NCBI GenBank assembly: GCA_947474645.1
Contig: CANJJD010000025.1
Coordinates: forward strand, 1 to 37,375
Length of the DNA stretch: 37,375 nt
Reading direction: 5' to 3'
DNA from: Alphaproteobacteria bacterium
Lineage (GTDB): Bacteria; Pseudomonadota; Alphaproteobacteria; Micropepsales; Micropepsaceae
Positions 22,056-29,536 of this stretch are shown here, one piece after another. How positions within the stretch are numbered: position 1 is the stretch's first letter; every line of letters begins with the position of its first letter. A program made the translations under genes and the position numbers. The notes beneath the pieces are model-generated. The model did not search any database. It was not told the origin of the DNA and saw nothing but the letters and a program-made list of their open reading frames with translations.

Positions 22056-22658
22056 ATGATTTCGTCCCTCACCGCCGAGAAGTTGGCTTGCGCGCGCGGC
22101 GACAGAAGGCTGTTCGAGAATCTGTCGTTTTGCGTCAAGGCGGGGCAGGCGCTGGCCGTGGAAGGCGCCAATGGCGCCGGCAAGACATCGCTGCTGCGGC
22201 TGATCGCGGGGTTTCTGGCGCCCGCGGGAGGCCGCCTGGTGGTGCAGGACGCTGCCGGTGAAAGCGACGATGCCGAGGAGCGCGGCAAGCTTGTCGGCTG
22301 GCTGGGGCATCAGGACGGCCTCAAGCCGCAACTGACGGTGGCCGAGCAACTGGCCTTCTGGGCGGCACTCTATCGCGGCGTGGCAAATGCGGCGGTGCTG
22401 GAACAGGTCGGGCTGAAGCGCCAGGCGGATCTGCCCTGCCGCTATCTCAGTGCCGGACAGAAGCGAAGGCTGGCGCTGGCGCGGCTGCTGGTGTCGCAAC
22501 GGCCGCTCTGGCTGCTGGATGAACCCTTCGCCGCGCTGGACACATCGGGACAGGCGCTGGTCGCCCAGTTGATGGCCCTTCACTGCGGGCAGGGCGGCAT
22601 CATCATTGCCGCCACCCATGAACCTTTGGGCCTTGGCAACGAAAGCCTGAAGCTGTGA
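22056..22658 (+). CDS. ccmA: Haem exporter ATP-binding protein CcmA
   Basis: This 200-residue ABC ATPase works with CcmB in cytochrome c maturation (System I), driving release of holo-CcmE from the CcmC complex. Motifs in order are Walker A GANGAGKT (37-44), signature LSAGQ (131-135) followed by KRRLALARLL, Walker B LWLLDEP (151-157), and the switch histidine in ATHEPL. It is short, as CcmA usually is. ccmB overlaps its stop by four bases (GTGA), so translation is coupled. It is the first gene of the ccmABCDG cluster; ccmE, ccmF and ccmH are not in the window. Confidence 0.93.
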   Translation: MISSLTAEKLACARGDRRLFENLSFCVKAGQALAVEGANGAGKTSLLRLIAGFLAPAGGRLVVQDAAGESDDAEERGKLVGWLGHQDGLKPQLTVAEQLAFWAALYRGVANAAVLEQVGLKRQADLPCRYLSAGQKRRLALARLLVSQRPLWLLDEPFAALDTSGQALVAQLMALHCGQGGIIIAATHEPLGLGNESLKL

Positions 22659-23323
22659 GCCCGTTCTTCACGCTTCTGGCACGTGACATCAAGCTGGCCG
22701 CCCGCAGCGGCGGCAGCGCCTTCCTCGCTCTGTCCTTCTTCGCTCTGGTCGCGACCCTGGTGCCGCTGGGTGTGGGCGCGAATCTGGGTCTGCTGACGCG
22801 GGTAGGAGGCGGTGTGTTGTGGGTGGGGGCGGTGCTGGCGGCGCTGCTGTCGCTCGACCGGCTGTTCCAGGGCGACTTCGAGGATGGCAGCTTGGACCTG
22901 ATCGCGCTCGCGCCGCTGCCGCTGGAGCTGACCGCCCTGGCCAAGATGCTGGCGCACTGGCTGTCCACCGGCGCGGCCCTGACGCTCTTGTCGCCCCTGC
23001 TGGCGTTGCTGTTCAACCTGCCGCCGGCCGCCACCTGGACCCTGTTCCTGTCGCTCCTGCTGGGCACCCCTGCCGTCAGCGCCGTGGGCGCCATCGGCGC
23101 CAGCCTGACCCTGTCGCTCAAGCGCGGCGGGCTGATCCTGCCCTTGATCATCCTGCCGCTGCTGTCGCCGGCGGTGATTTTCGGAGCCGGCGCGGTATCC
23201 CTGACCCTGGACCGGCTGGGCGCCGGGGGCGCCTTGAGCCTGCTGGCGGCTTTTTCCGCGGGCGCGGTGCTGCTAAGTCCCTTTGCGGCGGCGGCTTCCG
23301 TCCGCTTGAACCTTGGTGGCTAG
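22655..23323 (+). CDS. ccmB: Haem exporter membrane subunit CcmB
   Basis: This 222-residue protein has about six membrane segments and is the permease partner of CcmA. Typical CcmB features are the N-terminal RDIKLAARSGGSAFLALSFF, the loop LSLDRLFQGDFEDGSLDLIA, and the later LSLKRGGLILPLIILPLLSP. It starts with GTG 22655 inside the ccmA stop and ends with TAG immediately before the ATG of ccmC. Confidence 0.93.
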   Translation: MSPFFTLLARDIKLAARSGGSAFLALSFFALVATLVPLGVGANLGLLTRVGGGVLWVGAVLAALLSLDRLFQGDFEDGSLDLIALAPLPLELTALAKMLAHWLSTGAALTLLSPLLALLFNLPPAATWTLFLSLLLGTPAVSAVGAIGASLTLSLKRGGLILPLIILPLLSPAVIFGAGAVSLTLDRLGAGGALSLLAAFSAGAVLLSPFAAAASVRLNLGG

Positions 23324-24037
23324 ATGAACTGGCTTTTCCGTTACGCCAATCCGCACAATTTCATGCGCCTGTCCGGCGTGCTGCTGCCCATCACGGCCAT
23401 AGCCACCGCGCTGTGCCTGGGCGTGGGTCTGTACCTGGGCTTCACCGCGCCGCCGGATTATCAGCAAGGCCGCACCGTCCTGATCCTGTTCATCCATGTT
23501 CCGGCCGCCACCGTGGCCATGAGCATCTATGGCGCCCTCGCGGTCTGCTCGTTGCTGTCCCTGGTCTGGCGCCATCCCTTGTCCGACATCGCGGCGCGTG
23601 CCGCCGCGCCCTTCGGCGCGGTGTTCACGGCGCTGGGCCTGATCACCGGGGCGCTGTGGGGCAAGCCGATGTGGGGCACCTATTGGGTGTGGGACGCGCG
23701 GCTGACAAGCTTCCTGCTGCTGCTGTTTCTCTATATCGGCTACATGGCGCTGTGGAACGCCATCGAGGACGAGACCCGCGCCGCCCGCGCCGCCGCCATC
23801 CTGGCGCTGGTGGGCGCGGTGAACATTCCCATTATCAAATTCTCGGTGGAGTGGTGGAGCACCCTGCACCAGGGCGAAAGCATCGTCTCCGGCAAGCTGG
23901 CGCCGGTCTTCCTGGCGCCGCTGCTGATCATGATGCTGGGCTATATGCTGCTGTTCGTCAGCCTGTGGATGCTGCGCATCCGCACCGCGATCCTGGAGCG
24001 CCGCGCCCGCACGCTTATGCAAGGCGGTGCCGCATGA
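23324..24037 (+). CDS. ccmC: Haem-handling protein CcmC
   Basis: This 237-residue membrane protein loads haem onto CcmE in cytochrome c maturation. It has six membrane segments and the tryptophan-rich periplasmic loop WGTYWVWDARLTSFLLLLF, the WWD-type motif of haem-handling proteins. The two expected periplasmic haem-ligand histidines are in LFIHVPAAT and STLHQGES. It starts directly after the ccmB stop and overlaps ccmD by ATGA at 24034-24037. Confidence 0.95.
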   Translation: MNWLFRYANPHNFMRLSGVLLPITAIATALCLGVGLYLGFTAPPDYQQGRTVLILFIHVPAATVAMSIYGALAVCSLLSLVWRHPLSDIAARAAAPFGAVFTALGLITGALWGKPMWGTYWVWDARLTSFLLLLFLYIGYMALWNAIEDETRAARAAAILALVGAVNIPIIKFSVEWWSTLHQGESIVSGKLAPVFLAPLLIMMLGYMLLFVSLWMLRIRTAILERRARTLMQGGAA

Positions 24038-24192
24038 GTTTCGATCTGGGTCCCTATGCTGCCTATATCTGGCCGGCTTATGCAGTTTCGGCCGTGGCGC
24101 TGATCGGCATCACCTTGTGGAGCGTGATGGGCTGGGTCCGGGCCAGGGCTGCTCTAAGCCGCCTGGAAGAGTCCAAGCTGGAACAGAAATGA
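24034..24192 (+). CDS. ccmD: Haem exporter protein CcmD
   Basis: This 52-residue single-pass protein begins MSFDLGPYAAYIWPAYAVSA, then LIGITLWSVMGWVRARAALS and a charged tail (RLEESKLEQK). The layout of a short aromatic N-terminus, one membrane helix and a basic then charged C-terminus is characteristic of CcmD, which releases holo-CcmE from CcmABC. Both ends overlap neighbours by ATGA, with ccmC upstream and ccmG downstream. It is easily missed because a longer overlapping frame reads through it. Confidence 0.88.
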   Translation: MSFDLGPYAAYIWPAYAVSAVALIGITLWSVMGWVRARAALSRLEESKLEQK

Positions 24193-24731
24193 AGCGCTGG
24201 GTCTTTATCGTCCCCATCGCCGCTTTCGCGGTGCTGGCCTTCTTCCTGTTCCGCAGCCTGTGGTCGCCGGCGCCTGATCTGGTGCCCTCGGCGCTGATCA
24301 ACAAGCCGGCGCCGCGTCTGACCTTGCCGGGGCTGGACGCGCAGAGCGCCGCCTTCACCCCCGCCGACCTGGCCAGCGGCCATGTCAGCGTGGTCAATGT
24401 CTTTGCCTCCTGGTGCGCCCCCTGCCGCACCGAGACCGGACAACTCGTCAGTCTGAGCCGCATGAAGGGCGTGGCGCTGTACGGCCTCACCCAAAAAGAC
24501 AAGCCGGAGGCCACCCGCGCCTTCCTGGACGAGGTGGGCAATCCGTTTGCCAGGATTGCCCGCGACGATGACGGCCGCGCCTCCATTGAATGGGGCGTCT
24601 ATGGCGTGCCGGAGACCTATGTGGTGGACGGGCGCGGCATCATCCGCCTGAAATATGTCGGGGCGCTGACCGATGCCGCCCTGGCGCGGGAGCTCATTCC
24701 CGCCATCAAGGCGGCCCAGGCCAATCCCTGA
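24189..24731 (+). CDS. ccmG: Thiol:disulfide interchange protein CcmG/DsbE
   Basis: This 180-residue protein has an N-terminal membrane anchor (VFIVPIAAFAVLAFFLF) and a periplasmic thioredoxin fold. The active site is W75-C76-A-P-C79 in VFASWCAPCRTE, and the cis-proline loop is VYGVPETYVVD. The insert and the acidic patch near IARDDDGRASIEWGVYG fit CcmG, which reduces apocytochrome c cysteines before haem attachment. The ATG overlaps the ccmD stop. It is the last gene of the run; the next gene is 61 bases away. Confidence 0.93.
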   Translation: MKRWVFIVPIAAFAVLAFFLFRSLWSPAPDLVPSALINKPAPRLTLPGLDAQSAAFTPADLASGHVSVVNVFASWCAPCRTETGQLVSLSRMKGVALYGLTQKDKPEATRAFLDEVGNPFARIARDDDGRASIEWGVYGVPETYVVDGRGIIRLKYVGALTDAALARELIPAIKAAQANP

Positions 24732-24768
24732 GGTCCTGATCCCTGGAGTGGGCCGTAACCTTTTGCTA

Positions 24769-24786
24769 ACCCTGTTTTGACAGGGT
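24769..24786 (+). promoter_or_regulatory. Hairpin covering the ribosome binding site of the small gene at 24793
   Basis: ACCCTGT (24769-24775) pairs perfectly with ACAGGGT (24780-24786) around a TTTG loop. The AGGG at 24782-24785, the likely Shine-Dalgarno for ATG 24793, is in the 3' arm. It could limit translation. Alternatively it could be a weak terminator for the ccm operon, although no T tract follows. Confidence 0.4.
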
Positions 24787-24792
24787 GGCGGT

Positions 24793-25044
24793 ATGCAAGT
24801 CAGCGCCACTCTTATTGCCGCCCAGCAGGCCGCCCGCGAGGCGCGCGCCCGGCTGCAGGTGCCCCAACAAGGCATTGAGGCGCCGCAAGCGGGCTTCGCC
24901 GCAGCGTTGGAAAAGACCGCTGGTGTTGTGCAGAGCTTCGCGGCCTTGCCGTTGAAGCAGACCGCCGCACCGCAAACGGCACAAGCGCCGGCGCAAGTAC
25001 AGCCGTCCGGCCGGTTGGGTCAGCACATCGACATCACAGTGTGA
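24793..25044 (+). CDS. Small protein of unknown function
   Basis: This 83-residue protein is rich in Ala and Gln (MQVSATLIAAQQAAREARAR, later LPLKQTAAPQTAQAPAQVQP) and ends SGRLGQHIDITV. The first half is probably helical and the second flexible. No signal peptide or membrane segment. I do not recognise a family. The start is chosen by the AGGG at good distance. Its stop codon overlaps the first bases of the 60-bp structured repeat (25041-25100). Upstream, GTAA-N7-CTAA (24755-24769) loosely resembles a CtrA half-site pair. Confidence 0.5.
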   Translation: MQVSATLIAAQQAAREARARLQVPQQGIEAPQAGFAAALEKTAGVVQSFAALPLKQTAAPQTAQAPAQVQPSGRLGQHIDITV

Positions 25045-25100
25045 GGAACGGCGCGCGTAGCGCGTGAGCAGGTCCGGTGGACCTGCGAAAGCGACGAACG
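25041..25100 (+). repeat. Copy 1 of a 60-bp two-hairpin dispersed repeat
   Basis: This copy is 54/60 identical to the reverse complement of 32334-32393. Hairpin 1 is CGCGC-gta-GCGCG (positions 12-24 of the repeat) and hairpin 2 is CAGGTCC-ggt-GGACCTG (29-45), followed by the invariant tail CGAAAGCGACGAACG. The six differences from copy 2 are one compensating base pair in stem 1 (positions 13 and 23), two bases in loop 1, one in loop 2, and position 8. It begins at the stop of the small gene at 24793 and lies between convergent genes. Confidence 0.85.
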
Positions 25101-25141
25101 CGCCGAGCTTGGGCGAGGCGCAGGGGCCGCTTAAGACGTTC

Positions 25142-25657
25142 TTAGCCGCCGATCTTGCGCCGACGCACATTGCGGCGGACGGGGCGGGAGCCATCGCCAT
25201 TGAGCAGCTCGGCAGCCTGGGCGATCTGGGACAGGGCCTTGACGAATTTCTGGCGTTCCGGCTGGGGCAGGGCCTCCAAAAAGGCCCGTTCGGCGCGGTC
25301 GGCGGCATTGCGGGCGCCGCGCAGGGCCTTGCGGCCGGAGGGGCTGATGGCCACGGCATTGGCGCGCTGGTCTTCCTCGGTGCGCTCGCGCGACAAGAGG
25401 CCCTTTTCCAGCATACGGCGCACCATCTCCGCCAGGGTCGAGCGGTCGATGCCGGTGATCTCCACCAACGCGGTCTGGCTCACGCCGTCATTCTGTTCCA
25501 GCGCGCAGAGCAGGGTGAATTGCTGCTTGGTCAGTTCCTTGGCGCCGGCTTCACGCGCGTAGAGGTCGCCGTAGAATTGCTGGCAGCGACGGATCAGGTG
25601 AGAGGGCGCTTCGGAAAGGTCGAAACCATTTCCCGTTCTGCGCTGCCCCTTCATCAT
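25142..25657 (-). CDS. MarR-family transcriptional regulator
   Basis: This 171-residue winged-helix regulator has the MarR layout. An N-terminal dimerisation helix (SHLIRRCQQFYGDLY) is followed by LTKQQFTLLCALEQNDGVSQ and the recognition region TALVEITGIDRSTLAEMVRR. The wing (GLLSRERTEEDQRANAVAIS) comes next, then C-terminal helices and a basic tail (RPVRRNVRRRKIGG). MarR proteins usually repress nearby genes and release DNA on binding small aromatics or oxidants; the ligand is unknown. ATG 25657 is preferred over a TTG at 25660 and has AGGGG upstream. A palindrome at 25775-25793 is a candidate operator. Confidence 0.88.
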   Translation of the reverse strand: MMKGQRRTGNGFDLSEAPSHLIRRCQQFYGDLYAREAGAKELTKQQFTLLCALEQNDGVSQTALVEITGIDRSTLAEMVRRMLEKGLLSRERTEEDQRANAVAISPSGRKALRGARNAADRAERAFLEALPQPERQKFVKALSQIAQAAELLNGDGSRPVRRNVRRRKIGG

Positions 25658-25971
25658 CAAAGACCCCTAATCTGTTCCACCGGTGCGCTGCCATCATCAT
25701 GTCCCGTATTCGGGTTACGGATGCGGCGCTGCGGTCCGGAAGGCGAGTTAAAACGGTTTTGCGCGCCGATGTCCATGCGCAAATTTTGCGTATGTCATCT
25801 TGCAAACTGCGCGCGTTGTGATCCGCCCCGTGCCCTGTACGTATTGGACGGTTCATCCGCGTGGAATGGGTCGCCAGGGGCACAATGAATGGTATGCCGC
25901 CCTCTGTGCGGGCCATACATCATCTCTCAATGTTTCTAAGAAGATAGTCCTGCGTTCATCAACGGGGCGCA
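25658..25971. other. Intergenic region between yciB and the MarR gene
   Basis: About 314 bases without a convincing gene. Both flanking genes are on the minus strand, so this holds the MarR promoter region and the 3' end of the yciB transcript. Codon-like patterns are weak, and a plus-strand frame that crosses it runs into yciB. The only clear structure is the palindrome at 25775-25793. Confidence 0.5.
25775..25793. promoter_or_regulatory. Candidate MarR-type operator
   Basis: ATGCGCAAATTTTGCGTAT is an imperfect palindrome with 9-base arms around a central T; the arms agree at 8 of 9 positions. Size and A/T-rich centre suit a MarR dimer, and it lies about 117 bases upstream of the MarR start, so autoregulation is possible. 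This is inference from position and symmetry. Confidence 0.4.
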
Positions 25972-26541
25972 TCATTGTTGCGCATTTGTGCCGCCGGCGG
26001 GAGCGGTTGCCTGATGTTTTATCACCAGCCGGGTCTGTGCGAGCGCGAACAGGAATATCAAGGGGATGATGCCCCAGACCTTGAACGAGACCCAGACATC
26101 GTCCGTCGTGTTGCGCCATACCGCTTCATTGATCGCGGCCAGCAGCAGAAAGAACACACCCCAGCGCCAGGTCAGTTGCCGCCAGCCGCTCTCGGTCAGG
26201 TCAAAGGCCTGGGCAAAAACATATTTGATGAAAAGGCGATTGAAGATCAGGCCGCCGAGCAGGATGGCGCCGAAAAAGGAATAGATCACCGTGACCTTCA
26301 CCTTCAGGAAGGTCTTGTTCTCCAGGTAAAGCGTCAGGCCGCCGAACACCATCACCATCACCGCCGTGAAAATCGGCATGGGCGAGAGCTTTTTCTCGAT
26401 CATGTAGCCCAGCACCAGCGAGACGGTGATCGCCACCATGAAGGCCCCGGTGGCGACGAAGAAACCGCCCCATTTGAAGGCCGCGAAGAATATCAGGAGG
26501 GGCCCCAGGTCCAGGGCCAGGCGGCGCATTTGAGGGGTCAT
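25972..26541 (-). CDS. yciB: Inner membrane protein YciB (septation protein A family)
   Basis: This 189-residue protein has five to six membrane segments. YciB/IspZ signatures include LALDLGPLLIFFAAFKWGGF, the loop PMPIFTAVMVMVFGGLTLYL, ENKTFLKVKVTVIYSFFGAI, and WRWGVFFLLLAAINEAVWRN ending in WVSFKVWGIIPLIFLFALAQ. The family affects cell envelope integrity and septation; the molecular role is not settled. Its ATG overlaps the ftsY stop (ATGA), placing it last in the dapF-mtaB-ftsY-yciB operon. Confidence 0.93.
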   Translation of the reverse strand: MTPQMRRLALDLGPLLIFFAAFKWGGFFVATGAFMVAITVSLVLGYMIEKKLSPMPIFTAVMVMVFGGLTLYLENKTFLKVKVTVIYSFFGAILLGGLIFNRLFIKYVFAQAFDLTESGWRQLTWRWGVFFLLLAAINEAVWRNTTDDVWVSFKVWGIIPLIFLFALAQTRLVIKHQATAPAGGTNAQQ

Positions 26542-27467
26542 GCGTCTGTTCCTACCAAAGCCCGGGCGAAATCGGCGGCGACAAAGGGTTGCAGGTCGTC
26601 CTCGCCTTCCCCCACCCCGATATAATGCACCGGCAGGCCGAAACGACCAGCCAGCGCCACCAGGATGCCGCCCTTGGCGGTGCCGTCCAGCTTGGTCATC
26701 ACCAGGCCGGTGACCGGAACCGAGGCCGAGAAGGCTTCCACCTGGCGCAGCGCATTCTGGCCGGTGGTGGCGTCCAGCACCAGCAGCACCGCATGGGGCG
26801 CACCCGGGTCCAGCTTCTTGATCACCCGGGCGATCTTCTCCAGTTCGGCCATCAGGTCCGTCTTGTTCTGCAGCCGGCCCGCCGTGTCGATCAATAATAT
26901 GTCGCTGCCGTTGATGCGCGCCTTCTCCAGCGCTTCGAAGGCCAGGCCTGCGGCGTCGCCGCCCGCCTTGGTGGCGACAAAGTGCGCGCCGGCGCGCGCT
27001 GCCCAGACTCCAAGCTGCTCGATGGCCGCGGCGCGGAAGGTGTCGCCGGCCGCGACGGTCACTTTGGCGCCTTCCTCGCCCAGGCGCTTGGCCAGCTTGC
27101 CGATGGTGGTGGTCTTGCCGCTGCCATTGACCCCGGCCACCAGGATGACAAAGGGCTTCTTGCCGTCCTCGATCCGCAGCGGCTGCTGGGTGGGGGCGAG
27201 CAGGGCGGCGATTTCACCCGCCAGCACCGATTTGAGCTCGGCGCCGGAGATTTCGGCGTCATAGCGGTTCCTGGCGACGGCAGCGGCGATCTTGGCGGCT
27301 TGCCCTGCGCCCATGTCGGCGCGGATCAGGGCTTCTTCCAGCTCCGCCACGGCGGCGGCATCCAGCTTCTTCTTGGTCAGGATGTCGCCCAGCCCGGTCT
27401 TGGAAAGCCCGGTCTTGAGGCGGTCGAAGAAACTGGGCGGCGGCGGCGCTTCGCCGAAGGTCCTCAT
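26538..27467 (-). CDS. ftsY: Signal recognition particle receptor FtsY
   Basis: This 309-residue SRP GTPase docks ribosome-SRP complexes at the membrane. It has the N domain (FFDRLKTGLSKTGLGDILTK), P-loop GVNGSGKT (112-119), DTFRAAAIEQL, DTAGR (194-198), TKLDGTAKGG and the C-terminal GVGEGEDDLQPF that is diagnostic for FtsY. The acidic N-terminal A domain of E. coli FtsY is missing, as in many Alphaproteobacteria. Both ends overlap neighbours by ATGA, so it is translationally coupled to mtaB upstream and yciB downstream. Its partner Ffh is encoded at 35781. Confidence 0.96.
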   Translation of the reverse strand: MRTFGEAPPPPSFFDRLKTGLSKTGLGDILTKKKLDAAAVAELEEALIRADMGAGQAAKIAAAVARNRYDAEISGAELKSVLAGEIAALLAPTQQPLRIEDGKKPFVILVAGVNGSGKTTTIGKLAKRLGEEGAKVTVAAGDTFRAAAIEQLGVWAARAGAHFVATKAGGDAAGLAFEALEKARINGSDILLIDTAGRLQNKTDLMAELEKIARVIKKLDPGAPHAVLLVLDATTGQNALRQVEAFSASVPVTGLVMTKLDGTAKGGILVALAGRFGLPVHYIGVGEGEDDLQPFVAADFARALVGTDA

Positions 27468-28693
27468 TGCAAAACGCCTGTCAGTTGATCGCCCATGCGG
27501 CCGGTGATGGTCAGGGGCAGAAAGCTGCCATAGGGCGCATCGAACTTTACCGGCGTGAAGCAGGGGGTACGGCCCATGCCGCCGCGCTCCATCAATATGG
27601 TGTGGCGCGAACCCTTCATCGCGTCCAGCCGCATCGCGCGCGCCGCCTCTCCCCTGGCGCGCAGGCGGGCGCCGCGTTCCTTGACCAGGGAACGGGGCAG
27701 TTGCGGCATCTTCGCTGCCGGGGTGCCTGCGCGCGACGAAAAGCCGAAGACATGAAGCTGTGACAGGCCGGCATCGTCCACCAGGGCCAGGCTGTTTTCG
27801 AACATCGCCTCGCTCTCGGTGGGAAAGCCGGCGATCAGGTCGGCGCTGAAGGCGGCTTCGGGCCGGTGTCGGCGCACTTCTTCACAAAAGGCGATGGTGT
27901 CGGCGCGGGTGTGGCGGCGCTTCATGCGCTTGAGGATCAGGTCGTCGCCCGACTGGGCCGAGAGGTGGAAATGCGGCATCAGCCGCTCTTCCTCGGCGAT
28001 GGCGCGCATCAAACCTTCATCGGCCTCGATACTGTCGATGGAGGACAGCCGCAACCGCTTCAATTCGGGCACCAGCTTCAGGATCTTGCGAACCAAGGTG
28101 CCCAGCCCAGGGGCGCCCGGCAGGTCGGCGCCATAGGAGGTAAGATCCACCCCCGTCAGCACGATCTCGGCATAGCCCTGGTCCACGATTCGCCGGGCTT
28201 CGGCCACCACCGCGCCCAGGCCGAGGCTGCGTGACGGCCCGCGGCCATAAGGAATGATGCAGAAGGTACAGCGATGGTCGCAGCCATTCTGCACCGCCAG
28301 GAAGGCGCGGGTGCGGCCTTCGAAATGATCCACCGCCTGGATGGCAATTTCGCGGGGAATGGCGCCGACGCGGATTTTTTCGCCCGCGAAGCCGGCATAG
28401 GCCTCGGCTGTCAGTTTTTCGCCATTTCCCAACACCCGGTCCACTTCGGCCATGGCGGCGAAGGTCTGCGGCTCTGTCTGGGCGGCGCAGCCGGTGACGA
28501 TGATGCGGCGGCTGGGCTGCTCGCGCTTCAGCCGGCGGATGGCCTGGCGCGACTGGCGCACCGCTTCGCCGGTCACGGCGCAGGTATTGACCACGATCGC
28601 ATCGCGCAACTGCGCCTCACGCGCGCGATCCTTGATCGCCTCGCTTTCATAGGCATTGAGGCGGCAGCCGAACGTCACGACCTCGACGGTCAT
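27464..28693 (-). CDS. mtaB: tRNA threonylcarbamoyladenosine methylthiotransferase MtaB
   Basis: This 409-residue radical-SAM enzyme adds a methylthio group to t6A37 of tRNA. The N-terminal cluster cysteines are C10 (FGCRLNAYES), C38 (NTCAVTGEA) and C69 (TGCAAQ). The radical-SAM triad is C138, C142 and C145 (NGCDHRCTFCIIPYGRG). A TRAM-like end follows. The NTCAVTGEA and CRLNAYE patterns favour MtaB over MiaB or RimO. ATG 28693 is chosen because it gives the normal N-terminus and overlaps the dapF stop; a longer frame extends upstream through dapF. Its stop overlaps the ftsY start. Confidence 0.93.
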   Translation of the reverse strand: MTVEVVTFGCRLNAYESEAIKDRAREAQLRDAIVVNTCAVTGEAVRQSRQAIRRLKREQPSRRIIVTGCAAQTEPQTFAAMAEVDRVLGNGEKLTAEAYAGFAGEKIRVGAIPREIAIQAVDHFEGRTRAFLAVQNGCDHRCTFCIIPYGRGPSRSLGLGAVVAEARRIVDQGYAEIVLTGVDLTSYGADLPGAPGLGTLVRKILKLVPELKRLRLSSIDSIEADEGLMRAIAEEERLMPHFHLSAQSGDDLILKRMKRRHTRADTIAFCEEVRRHRPEAAFSADLIAGFPTESEAMFENSLALVDDAGLSQLHVFGFSSRAGTPAAKMPQLPRSLVKERGARLRARGEAARAMRLDAMKGSRHTILMERGGMGRTPCFTPVKFDAPYGSFLPLTITGRMGDQLTGVLQ

Positions 28694-29517
28694 AGCTTGT
28701 CCAGGTCCACCCGGCCGCGGAACGGCGCGGCGGTGCCGCCGGTCATCAGCACATGGCCGTCTTCCTCGCGCCATTCGATCATCAGCGAGCCGCCGTCCAG
28801 CACCACCTCGACCTTGCGGCCGGTCAGGCCGCGCCGGATGGCCGATACGGCGGTGGCGCAGGCGCCGGTGCCGCAGGCCAGGGTCACGCCCACGCCGCGC
28901 TCCCACACCCGCATGCGGATTTTGCCCTTGTCCAGCACCTGGGCGAATTCGACATTGGTGCGGTTGGGAAAGAAGGGCAGGTTTTCGATTTTCGGGCCCA
29001 GCGCCGCGATGGGCGCGGCGACGGCATCGGGCACGAACAGCACGCAATGGGGATTGCCCATCGAAACGGCGCTGGCCGGAATGCTGGAGCCGCCCAGTTC
29101 AAGCAGGAAATTGGTGGTGTCCACCTGGCTCGCCAGCGGCACCTCTTTCCAGTCCAGTCGCGGGGCGCCCACATCCACCGTCACCGCGCTCTTGCCCGCA
29201 TCGCTGCAGATCATGATCCCGCCCTTGGTGGAGAGCTTGACCCGCGCCAGGCCGCGCTCGTCCAGCAGCAGGCGCGCGACACAGCGTGTGGCGTTGAAAC
29301 AGGCTTCGGATTCCGAACCGTCCGCATTGTAGAACAGCACACTGGCATCGGCCTGGGCGCCGCCGGGGCGGATCACCACCACCGTATCGCAGCCCACGCC
29401 GAAATGGCGGTTGGTCACCGCCTTGGCATTCGCCGCGGTCAGGTTGACGGCGGCGTCGCGCGCGTCGAACACCACGAAATCATTGCCCAGGCCATGCATT
29501 TTCACGAAAGCGGTCAT
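28690..29517 (-). CDS. dapF: Diaminopimelate epimerase with an altered catalytic motif
   Basis: This 275-residue enzyme epimerises LL- to meso-diaminopimelate for lysine and peptidoglycan. The N-terminus FVKMHGLGNDFVVFD is typical. The two catalytic cysteines are C73 and C215 (GVTLACGTGACAT). The first motif reads C73-F-N-A-T-R-C79, whereas the family nearly always has C-G-N-[GA]-x-R-C. The codon is TTC instead of a GGN, a two-base difference, so a simple sequencing slip is less likely. Other motifs (VGCDTVVVI, SMGNPHCV, FFPNRTNVEF, WERGVG) are intact. ATG 29517 is chosen over a longer frame to 29679. First gene of the operon; its stop overlaps mtaB. Confidence 0.94.
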   Translation of the reverse strand: MTAFVKMHGLGNDFVVFDARDAAVNLTAANAKAVTNRHFGVGCDTVVVIRPGGAQADASVLFYNADGSESEACFNATRCVARLLLDERGLARVKLSTKGGIMICSDAGKSAVTVDVGAPRLDWKEVPLASQVDTTNFLLELGGSSIPASAVSMGNPHCVLFVPDAVAAPIAALGPKIENLPFFPNRTNVEFAQVLDKGKIRMRVWERGVGVTLACGTGACATAVSAIRRGLTGRKVEVVLDGGSLMIEWREEDGHVLMTGGTAAPFRGRVDLDKL

Positions 29518-29536
29518 GGGGCGGGTTATAGGGTGA

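Noticed and set aside
22819-24192. A 457-codon plus-strand frame across ccmB, ccmC and ccmD
   Set aside because: Most of it is out of frame with ccmB and ccmC and low in plausibility; only its last 52 codons, which are ccmD, are real.
25041-25100. 4.5S/SRP RNA, because of the CAGGTCCGG string
   Set aside because: The conserved SRP RNA tip (GGAAG...AGCAGC) is absent and the string is part of a symmetric repeat hairpin.
25800-26069. An 89-codon plus-strand frame entering yciB
   Set aside because: Poor codon use, no family, and it overlaps a well-supported gene on the other strand.
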